Source of the DNA: Gallionella sp. UBA6045
GTDB taxonomy: Bacteria; Pseudomonadota; Gammaproteobacteria; Burkholderiales; Gallionellaceae
Reading direction: 5' to 3'
Assembly (NCBI GenBank): GCA_002429165.1
Contig: DIYV01000012.1
Location: 1-9,922 of the forward strand
Length of the DNA: 9,922 nt
Below the pieces are notes generated by a model. It had not been told where the DNA came from and made no database searches. It saw only the letters and a list, made by a program, of their open reading frames with translations. Below, one piece after another: positions 4,838 through 9,922 of the stretch. A program made the translations under genes and the position numbers. How positions within the stretch are numbered: position 1 is the first letter of the stretch; the number at the start of each line of letters is the position of its first letter.

Positions 4838-5446
4838 TCAGGTTACGGTCAACCGCATCAGCCTCTGTATGGCGACATAAACCAGCAACACCACGATCAG
4901 ACTCGATAGAAATCCCGCCACGACATCCGCCGGGAAATGCGCGCCCAGACTGATTCTGGAAATCCCGACCCACAACACAAACAACGCGCCTGCCACGCGC
5001 CAACTGCGGCTCATTACAGGCCACAGGCTGGCCGTGATCAGCATTGCAAACGATGAATGCCCGCTCGGCAGGCTGTGATGGTATTCCGGCACACCGATAA
5101 TCTGCACGCTCCCCTGCGGCAGGGCCAGCGGCGGACGCGGAAAATCCAATAGCGGCTTGAGCATACCCAACAACATTGCATCGAGCAGATAAGCGAGACT
5201 GAATACCGCGATCACCGCCATCCAGCGGTTCACTTGAACCCGGTAATGTGCGGCATCCTGCCCGGGCTGGTTCGCCCTGACCAGCGCAAACAATGTCAAC
5301 AAGCTCAAATAGAATGGGAACAGGTTGTGATCTCCCAAGCCGGTTCCGAGCAGCATCAACTTGTCCAGCCATGCAAACCGGATGTCATTGATGGCGTGAA
5401 ACAGCCAGATGTTGGCCCCGCCCCAGTCATAGAAAATCTCTTTCAT
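4838..5446 (-). CDS. PAP2-family membrane phosphatase
   Basis: A 202-residue integral membrane phosphatase of the PAP2 superfamily, which removes phosphate from lipid phosphates such as undecaprenyl pyrophosphate or phosphatidate at the periplasmic face. All three catalytic motifs are present: K97-x6-R104-P105 (KPLLDFPRP), P127-S-G-H130-S (PSGHS) and S163-R164-x5-H170-x3-D174 (SRISLGAHFPAD). Four to six hydrophobic helices surround them (near 40-57, 76-96, 131-146, 151-162 and 175-193). The start at 5446 lacks a strong ribosome-binding site. The gene begins 13 bp after the stop of the DUF4337 gene and is probably co-transcribed and translationally dependent on it. The exact substrate cannot be told from sequence. 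Confidence 0.9.
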   Translation of the reverse strand: MKEIFYDWGGANIWLFHAINDIRFAWLDKLMLLGTGLGDHNLFPFYLSLLTLFALVRANQPGQDAAHYRVQVNRWMAVIAVFSLAYLLDAMLLGMLKPLLDFPRPPLALPQGSVQIIGVPEYHHSLPSGHSSFAMLITASLWPVMSRSWRVAGALFVLWVGISRISLGAHFPADVVAGFLSSLIVVLLVYVAIQRLMRLTVT

Positions 5447-5459
5447 GGCTAGTTATGGC

Positions 5460-6026
5460 CTAAGCGCCAAGAGCCAATCCCCACATGGCGAGGCCTCCCG
5501 CAGCCGCCACACCGGCCACGACGAACAGCCATTTCTTGCGTGTCAATACGGTGATGGATGCCAGAGAAATCGCAATCTGTATCAGCGTCATTGCCTGCGC
5601 CAATTTATGGTGCGGATGCATCGTATGCTCGCTTTTCGCATTGGCCTGTTCCGATTCCGCCTCCAGAGCCTCGGCCTTTAGTTTGATTTCCTTCTTGTCG
5701 TTTTCATATTTTTCAATCTGGGCCTTGTAATGATCCCGTTTGTTTGCGGGCGCCAGATCGGCGGCAAGCTCCATCAGATGCCCCTTGTTGCTTTTGGCCT
5801 GATAAAAATTCCACTGATCGGAAGCCTGGGTTTTCTTCAGCACCGCCTCGTTCTTGAACAGCATGGCCTGATTCTGGGTATCGCCCCCCTGATAGCTGAC
5901 GACCGCGCCGACCGAAGCCAGAATCGCGGTGAAAATCGCGACATAACCGGCAAGACTGTCTCCGCCATGTGCCTGATGTTCCACTGCATGGTCGTGGGCA
6001 CCGTGGACATGAAATTCTTCTGACAT
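5460..6026 (-). CDS. DUF4337 family membrane protein
   Basis: A 188-residue protein of the DUF4337 family, whose function is unknown. The N-terminus is His-rich (HVHGAHDHAVEHQAH, residues 6-20), as often seen when metal binding is possible but unproven. One membrane helix lies at 26-45, then comes the family core GGDTQNQAMLFKNEAVLKK and QASDQWNFYQAKSNKG (47-82), a charged probable coiled coil (97-133), and two more membrane helices (143-161 and 165-186). GAAGGA stands 7 bases before the ATG, so the start is secure. A promoter-like TAGAAT with an inverted repeat lies just upstream, and the PAP2 phosphatase follows after 13 bp, making a two-gene unit. Confidence 0.9.
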   Translation of the reverse strand: MSEEFHVHGAHDHAVEHQAHGGDSLAGYVAIFTAILASVGAVVSYQGGDTQNQAMLFKNEAVLKKTQASDQWNFYQAKSNKGHLMELAADLAPANKRDHYKAQIEKYENDKKEIKLKAEALEAESEQANAKSEHTMHPHHKLAQAMTLIQIAISLASITVLTRKKWLFVVAGVAAAGGLAMWGLALGA

Positions 6027-6062
6027 GTTATTTCCTTCAAAATTGATATAAAAACGGCGGGC

Positions 6063-6091
6063 ATTCTATACCTTGCAACGTTCTGTGCAAG
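6063..6091 (-). promoter_or_regulatory. Promoter with inverted repeat upstream of DUF4337
   Basis: On the minus strand, -35-like TTGCAC (6085-6090) and -10-like TAGAAT (6063-6068) are spaced by 16 bp, 37 bp before the DUF4337 start. The inverted repeat CTTGCA-N8-TGCAAG (6072-6091) covers the -35 and the spacer, the usual place for a repressor or activator site. No cognate regulator is evident in the window. Confidence 0.4.
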
Positions 6092-6149
6092 ATTGAATTA
6101 TTTGTTGTGGGATCGGACAGTGAACGAGGATGTGATACCCGGCTGTTTA

Positions 6150-6575
6150 TTACCGCTTGGTGTTTGTATCAGCCCTCAGAATTTCGCACAGATGACTATC
6201 CTTGGGATCCAGCGCGCTGCGCGCAACGGTGTCGAACAACACTTGTATTTCTTCAAGGCTGAAACAGGCAAGCAGGCGATTGGCCATGTCCGTTTGCAAC
6301 GGCACCATGCATGTCTGCCCGTCCGGCAGGACCAGTTTGAATCCGGCCAGTTTTCCCAGTCCGCCTTCCATCCGGGATATCAGATCGGCTTGCTCATCCT
6401 GCAACTCGTCGTAACACGCTTCCAGATCGTCCACCAGATCATCGGCCAGATCTTCCGACACCGCGACGATCAGACCCATCGTGTCATCCCGCAACTCGCA
6501 CGCCACACCCAGTTCCCCGGCATGTTCCACAAACCTGTCGCGCAGACCGGCATCAAAGAAAATGTACTCGTCCAT
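6150..6575 (-). CDS. Acidic hypothetical cytosolic protein
   Basis: A 141-residue protein with no signal peptide or membrane segment and a strongly acidic composition. It starts MDEYIFFDAGLRDRFVEHA and carries the repeated acidic helix EDLADDLVDDLEACYDELQDEQADL (41-65). A second half (75-120) looks beta-alpha: GFKLVLPDGQTCMVPLQTDMANRLLACFSLEEIQVLFDTVA. The opening half has the look of a small two-layer domain. I recall similar hypothetical proteins in Betaproteobacteria but no studied member. The ATG at 6575 has only a weak purine-rich site upstream. It is divergent from the MazG-like gene with about 106 bp between starts, and is followed by 123 bp before the DUF4337 gene, which has its own promoter. 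Confidence 0.8.
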   Translation of the reverse strand: MDEYIFFDAGLRDRFVEHAGELGVACELRDDTMGLIVAVSEDLADDLVDDLEACYDELQDEQADLISRMEGGLGKLAGFKLVLPDGQTCMVPLQTDMANRLLACFSLEEIQVLFDTVARSALDPKDSHLCEILRADTNTKR

Positions 6576-6681
6576 GATATGAGTTCCCGCTCCCCGGATT
6601 ATCAGACAACCTCATGCATGATGCCCCGCCCCGCCGCGTATTACAATAGCTGCCCATATCCACACACACCGGAGCTACGCC

Positions 6682-7038
6682 ATGCCGAATCAATCCGATC
6701 TGCTGATATTGCGCGACAAGCTGCGCGCGTTCGCCGAAGCACGCGACTGGGACCAGTTCCATTCGCCGAAAAATCTGAGCATGGCGCTGATGGTCGAAGT
6801 CGCCGAACTGATGGAACATTTCCAGTGGCTGACCGAAGAACAGTCCGGCAACCTCGATGCCGGAAAGAAGGCGGTTGTGGCCGAAGAACTGGCCGATATC
6901 CTGCTGTATCTGATCCGCCTCTCGGACAAACTGGATGTGGATCTGCTGGAAGCCGCGCTGCGCAAGCTGGAGAAGAATGCGGTGAAATATCCGGCGGAAA
7001 AGGTGCGCGGGAGTGCGAAGAAGTATTCTGATTACTAA
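6682..7038 (+). CDS. MazG-like nucleotide pyrophosphohydrolase
   Basis: A 118-residue all-alpha NTP pyrophosphatase of the MazG-like/dCTPase (RS21-C6) group, which hydrolyses nucleoside triphosphates to monophosphate and pyrophosphate to cleanse the nucleotide pool. Metal-binding residues fit the pattern E39-V-A-E42-L...E69-L-A-D72 (EVAELMEHFQW and EELADILLYLIRL). W48 in the helix after the first motif and the closing KLEKNAVKYP (95-104) are also typical, as is the N-terminal RDWDQFHSPKNL. GGAG stands 8 bases before the ATG. Substrate preference, probably dCTP or modified dCTP, is inferred from family resemblance only. It is about 360 bp upstream of the SOS operon on the same strand, but a separate promoter drives that operon. 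Confidence 0.9.
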   Translation: MPNQSDLLILRDKLRAFAEARDWDQFHSPKNLSMALMVEVAELMEHFQWLTEEQSGNLDAGKKAVVAEELADILLYLIRLSDKLDVDLLEAALRKLEKNAVKYPAEKVRGSAKKYSDY

Positions 7039-7354
7039 TCAATAGCGTGCCGAAAAACGTCGCGAGCGACGGCAGAACAAGGCGTGAAGGGACGAAAAAG
7101 TAGCCGCTCTGACACGGCGTTGCGGAGCATCAGGGGCGGGAAGAGCGGCCTGCATCTGCTCCCGCAATCGACCGGCTTCGCCAGTAACGTGTCGCAGATG
7201 CGGTTTACTTGTCAGTCTATCGCTGCGCGATCCCGCATTTTTAGTTCCTGAGCAACACAGTTATGCCAAGCGCATAACCAATGACTTGGCTGACGTCTTT
7301 ATTTTTTGGCAGCCTAGTCAGATGGCTAGTTGACTCATCAGTAGTTTTTCATCC
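7039..7354. other. Intergenic region before the SOS operon
   Basis: There is no credible gene here. Near its start is the small hairpin CGTCGC-GA-GCGACG (about 7059-7072), which has no T run and so is not a clear terminator. GCATCTGC and GCAGATGC form an 8-bp inverted repeat about 40 bp apart in the 7150-7205 region. The first half is GC-rich and could be a dispersed intergenic repeat; the second half is AT-richer and leads into the operon promoter. Nothing else is assignable. Confidence 0.5.
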
Positions 7355-7383
7355 TTGACAAGAGAACGTTCGTTCTTTACAGT
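7355..7383 (+). promoter_or_regulatory. Promoter of lexA-like/umuDC operon
   Basis: A perfect -35 TTGACA (7355-7360), a 17-bp spacer and TACAGT (7378-7383) as -10. Start of transcription is expected near 7390. The spacer is almost entirely filled by one operator-like repeat, and the start site by the second, as expected for a repressed damage-inducible promoter. Confidence 0.75.
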
Positions 7384-7399
7384 ACAGCACGTTCGTTCT
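7363..7399 (+). promoter_or_regulatory. Pair of operator-like 14-bp repeats
   Basis: AGAACGTTCGTTCT (7363-7376) and AGCACGTTCGTTCT (7386-7399) differ at one base and begin 23 bp apart, about two helical turns. The first contains GAAC-N4-GTTC, as in the Gram-positive LexA (Cheo) box, as well as the palindrome GAACGTTC. It has no CTGT-N8-ACAG core of E. coli-type LexA boxes. Position within the promoter and next to a LexA-like gene makes them the likely autoregulatory operators of that repressor. Confidence 0.7.
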
Positions 7400-7413
7400 G
7401 TATGGATATTGCC

Positions 7414-8022
7414 ATGACTGATTTCAATCCGCCCAGTTTCAATCCGAAAGACACCGAGTATCTCGCCAAACTCCAGGACTATTACGCCGACTGGAAAAGC
7501 ATCCCTTCTTACGCCAAGCTGTGCGAGGTATTCGGGATCGCTTCAAAATCCTGGGTCAAAGCCGTGCTGACCCGACTGAATGCAGCCGGTTTCATCGAGC
7601 GCACCCCGGATGGCGCGTGGATACCATCCCGCCAGTTCTTTGCACGCCCGCTGGCCGAATCCTCTGTTCAGGCGGGCATGCCGGCTTCCGTAACGGAGAC
7701 CCAGGGCGAGTATTTCATCATCGACGAGATGCTGATCGACACGCCGTCCAGCACCACGCTGATTCCGGTCAGGGGCGATTCGATGATAGAGGCGGGCATC
7801 CATGACGGTGATGTCGCCGTGGTGGAAAAACGCAACATCGCCAATGTCGGCGATATCGTGGTGGCCATCGTGGATAACGAGTTCACCCTTAAGACCCTGG
7901 ACAAGGAACGCGGCAAGTACATTCTGCGCCCCGCCAACCAGGCTTATCCGGTCATCCGTCCGCAAGGCACGCTGGAGATTTTCGGCGTGCTGACCGGCTT
8001 GATACGCAAGTACCGGAAGTAG
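7414..8022 (+). CDS. LexA-like autocleaving repressor (S24 family)
   Basis: A 202-residue repressor with a winged-helix DNA-binding domain (about residues 14-66; recognition helix near SKSWVKAVLTRLNAAGF) and a C-terminal S24 peptidase domain. Self-cleavage residues are present: Ala-Gly at 87-88 (QAGMP), Ser123 in RGDSM and Lys160 in FTLK. RecA-stimulated cleavage would relieve repression after DNA damage. The recognition helix is unlike that of E. coli LexA, consistent with the unusual operators upstream, so this is probably a dedicated paralogue rather than the housekeeping LexA. I chose the ATG at 7414, with GGA 7 bases before it; the in-frame ATG at 7402 would add four residues but lies only about 12 nt from the predicted transcript start and lacks a ribosome-binding site. 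UmuD follows after 3 bp. Confidence 0.9.
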   Translation: MTDFNPPSFNPKDTEYLAKLQDYYADWKSIPSYAKLCEVFGIASKSWVKAVLTRLNAAGFIERTPDGAWIPSRQFFARPLAESSVQAGMPASVTETQGEYFIIDEMLIDTPSSTTLIPVRGDSMIEAGIHDGDVAVVEKRNIANVGDIVVAIVDNEFTLKTLDKERGKYILRPANQAYPVIRPQGTLEIFGVLTGLIRKYRK

Positions 8023-8025
8023 ACC

Positions 8026-8508
8026 ATGCAGCCCATTATTCATCCCGGCTGTGCCGGCCGGCAAGTACAGCGCACCCCGCGTGATCTGTTATCGCTGACC
8101 CATCCCAACAAGGACTTGTTCCGCCGGCAGCGCGCGTTGCTGCGCAGTGCCGTACCGGCGGGATTCCCCTCGCCTGCCGATGATTATGTGGAGCAGCGCA
8201 TCAGTCTGGACGAACACCTGATCCAGCATCGCGAATCCACCTTCTTCATGCGCGTGGCGGGCGAATCGATGCGCGGACTCGGCATCTTCGACGGCGATCT
8301 GCTGGTGGTGGATCGCGCCCTGCCTGCCGCGCACGGCTGCGTGGTGATCGCGGTGCTGGATGGCGAATTCACCGTGAAGCAATTGCTGCATACGCCGGAC
8401 GGACAGGTATTGCGCGCGGCACACCCGGACTATCCCGACCAGCACATCAAACCGGAACAGGATTTTTCGGTCTGGGGGGTGGTGAGCTGGAATGTCCACA
8501 AGGTTTGA
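8026..8508 (+). CDS. umuD: DNA polymerase V autoproteolytic subunit UmuD
   Basis: UmuD is processed by RecA-stimulated self-cleavage to UmuD', which joins UmuC to form translesion polymerase V. The 160-residue protein shows the cleavage region VPAGFPSPADDYVEQRI (43-59) with scissile Ala45-Gly46, Ser81 in GESM and Lys118 in FTVK. The Ser-Lys spacing of 37 equals that in E. coli (S60-K97). Cleavage would remove 45 residues, about 21 more than in E. coli, so the N-terminal arm is long; it is basic and rich in Pro and Arg. GGAAG 6 bases before the ATG supports this start. It follows the repressor gene after 3 bp and precedes umuC by 14 bp, so all three form one operon. Confidence 0.95.
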   Translation: MQPIIHPGCAGRQVQRTPRDLLSLTHPNKDLFRRQRALLRSAVPAGFPSPADDYVEQRISLDEHLIQHRESTFFMRVAGESMRGLGIFDGDLLVVDRALPAAHGCVVIAVLDGEFTVKQLLHTPDGQVLRAAHPDYPDQHIKPEQDFSVWGVVSWNVHKV

Positions 8509-8522
8509 AGGAACCTTGAATC

Positions 8523-9806
8523 ATGCGCGCTATCGCGTTAGTCGACTGCAACAACTTCTACGTCTCCTGCGAACGGCTGTTTCAGCCAAGTCTGGAAGGC
8601 AAGCCGGTGGTGGTGCTTTCCAATAACGACGGCTGCGTGGTGTCGCGCTCGCAGGAAGTCAAAGACCTCGGCCTCAAGATGGCCGTACCATGGTTCCAGA
8701 TGAAAGGCCTGGCCAAACGCCACGGCATCATCGCCCTATCCTCCAACTACACGCTGTATGCCGATATCTCCAACCGGGTGATGCGACTGTTGTCGCAATA
8801 CAGTCCCGATCAGGAAATCTATTCGATCGATGAATGCTTTCTCGACCTGACTGGTATGTCCGACCTGACTGAATATGCGCAAACGATACGCGGCACCATA
8901 AAGCAATGCGTGGGCATACCTGTGTGCGTGGGCATTGCGCCAAGCAAGACTCTGGCCAAACTCGCCAACCATGTCGTCAAGAAGCAGAAGCAGTATCACA
9001 GCGTGTGCGATTTCAATGCGATGACGGCACGCTTGCTGGACAATCTGCTCGCAAAAATCGAGGTTGGCGAAGTCTGGGGCGTGGGCAGGCGCAGCGCCGA
9101 ACGCTTGCAGCAGATGGGTATCGCCACGGTGCTGGAATTAAAATACAGCCCTGCCAAGCGCGTTCGCGCCGAGTTCGGCGTGGTCATGGAACGCATCGTC
9201 GCGGAACTGAACGGCGAAGCCTGCATAGGACTGGACGAAATCACTCCGCCCCGCCAGCAGATCATTTGCTCGCGCTCGTTCGGTGTGCCGGTTTCGTTGC
9301 TGGCAGACCTGGAACAGGCGGTCATCGCCTACACCACCCGCGCCGCCGAAAAACTGCGCGGCCAGCATTCTGTTGCGGGCGGCATCCAGGTCTATATCCG
9401 CACCAATCCGCACAAGGCCAATTCTCATAAGGAAGGCGATCATCAATATCAGCCAGCCATGCTGCTGCCCTTGCCCGAGCCCACGAATGACACACGCCTG
9501 CTGTGCCGTGCCGCCCTGGACGGTTTGCGGCAAATTTACCGCAGCGGCTACGCGTATCAAAAGGCCGGCGTGATGCTCACCGAGATCATCGCCGCAACAT
9601 CAAGGCCGCGCACGCTATTCGATGATGTCGCGGCACAGCAGAAATCCGCAACGCTGATGGAGACGCTCGACCGCATCAACCGCCGCATGGGCAGCGGGAC
9701 GATGCAGTTACTCGGCGAAGGAACCAGGAAAAGCTGGGCTATGCGGCGCGGCAATGCGTCGCAACGCTATACCACGGAGTGGGATGAACTCGCGGTAGCG
9801 CGATGA
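8523..9806 (+). CDS. umuC: DNA polymerase V catalytic subunit UmuC
   Basis: A Y-family translesion polymerase of 427 residues, near the E. coli length. The first catalytic Asp is D8 in [11 protein letters not shown], with steric-gate Tyr13. The second motif is SIDE (101-104), giving D103 and E104. [13 protein letters not shown] (31-43) and [16 protein letters not shown] (72-87) are typical of UmuC fingers and palm. Helix-hairpin-helix signature [12 protein letters not shown] lies near the centre and the little-finger motif IICSRSFG follows. The clamp-binding QLNLF of E. coli UmuC is replaced by RPRTLF (361-366), so the clamp contact seems weak or different. AAGGA precedes the ATG by about 10 bases. 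No terminator is obvious after the TGA before the window ends. Confidence 0.96.
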   Translation: MRAIALVDCNNFYVSCERLFQPSLEGKPVVVLSNNDGCVVSRSQEVKDLGLKMAVPWFQMKGLAKRHGIIALSSNYTLYADISNRVMRLLSQYSPDQEIYSIDECFLDLTGMSDLTEYAQTIRGTIKQCVGIPVCVGIAPSKTLAKLANHVVKKQKQYHSVCDFNAMTARLLDNLLAKIEVGEVWGVGRRSAERLQQMGIATVLELKYSPAKRVRAEFGVVMERIVAELNGEACIGLDEITPPRQQIICSRSFGVPVSLLADLEQAVIAYTTRAAEKLRGQHSVAGGIQVYIRTNPHKANSHKEGDHQYQPAMLLPLPEPTNDTRLLCRAALDGLRQIYRSGYAYQKAGVMLTEIIAATSRPRTLFDDVAAQQKSATLMETLDRINRRMGSGTMQLLGEGTRKSWAMRRGNASQRYTTEWDELAVAR

Positions 9807-9878
9807 GATATTTGTTTCACTGATAACAGCATACCCGCATTGATCGAACTTCCGCTTGTATGGTTGGGGTGGTGGTAT

Positions 9879-9908
9879 CGGCTTTCTTCTGCAATAGTGT
9901 AGAAGCCG
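9879..9908. repeat. Inverted repeat downstream of umuC
   Basis: CGGCTT(T)CT (9879-9887) pairs with AGAAGCCG (9901-9908) around a 13-nt loop with one bulged T. No T run follows on the plus strand, so it is not a standard terminator, though it could protect the 3' end of the operon mRNA or be a dispersed intergenic repeat. The remaining 14 bases of the window show nothing. Confidence 0.4.
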
Positions 9909-9922
9909 GGGTGGAGGGGCCA

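Noticed and set aside
4685..4909. Plus-strand 74-residue frame downstream of the sRNA candidate
   Set aside because: No ribosome site, low-complexity basic composition, and it overlaps the 3' end of the PAP2 gene.
4650..5372. Minus-strand frame overlapping the PAP2 gene
   Set aside because: It lies in another frame of the same strand as the PAP2 gene, which has all three catalytic motifs.
6093..7031. Plus-strand 312-residue frame
   Set aside because: It spans antisense to the acidic protein gene and out of frame over the MazG-like gene, with no domain of its own.
7363..7420. E. coli-type LexA box at the SOS promoter
   Set aside because: CTGT at 7398-7401 is followed at the right spacing by TGCC, not ACAG; the ACAG upstream is in the wrong order.
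1..9922. CRISPR array, transposase, integrase or rRNA
   Set aside because: No regularly spaced repeats of CRISPR type, no recombinase or transposase motifs and no rRNA sequence were seen on either strand.

Overview
The window looks like chromosomal DNA of a betaproteobacterium, probably in the Nitrosomonadales/Gallionellaceae neighbourhood. This is inferred from GC-rich core genes, the DUF4337-PAP2 pair and the style of the UmuDC cassette; no marker fixes the genus. The first 11 bases match the tail of the Nextera transposon mosaic end, so the window starts at a contig edge of a draft assembly or metagenome bin.

Layout. (1) Positions 1-1615 hold a core block also known from E. coli: rnhA (truncated), a YafS-type methyltransferase that overlaps it by ATGA, and the divergent gloB. 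(2) A tRNA-Ser(GGA) gene and its intrinsic terminator follow at 1656-1778. The last bases of the tRNA recur inverted at 1779-1790 and direct at 1924-1933. These copies bound a roughly 153-bp hairpin-rich element resembling a MITE or an attachment-site relic. (3) From about 1934 to 4670 lies an AT-rich islet without integrase or transposase. It carries four small minus-strand genes for envelope proteins (a one-helix membrane protein, an Adhesin_E-like exported protein, a membrane-anchored beta-rich protein and a lipoprotein). Two plus-strand stretches on its flanks each read as promoter, string of hairpins, terminator, and are candidate non-coding RNAs (about 2223-2464 and 4500-4666). (4) GC-rich sequence resumes with minus-strand genes for a PAP2 phosphatase, a DUF4337 membrane protein and an acidic cytosolic protein, and the plus-strand gene of a MazG-like pyrophosphohydrolase (4838-7038). 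(5) At 7355-9806 lies a compact three-gene SOS mutagenesis operon: a LexA-like autocleaving repressor, UmuD and UmuC (DNA polymerase V). Its promoter carries two near-identical 14-bp operator-like repeats unlike the E. coli LexA box.

How the parts work together. GloB hydrolyses S-lactoylglutathione in methylglyoxal detoxification. The MazG-like enzyme probably cleans the nucleotide pool, and the LexA-like/UmuD/UmuC operon would give damage-induced translesion synthesis under its own repressor. The islet genes share no pathway that can be named; their common trait is export to the envelope. The points most worth following are the two hairpin-string RNA candidates, the repeated tRNA 3' end, and the self-regulated polymerase V cassette.
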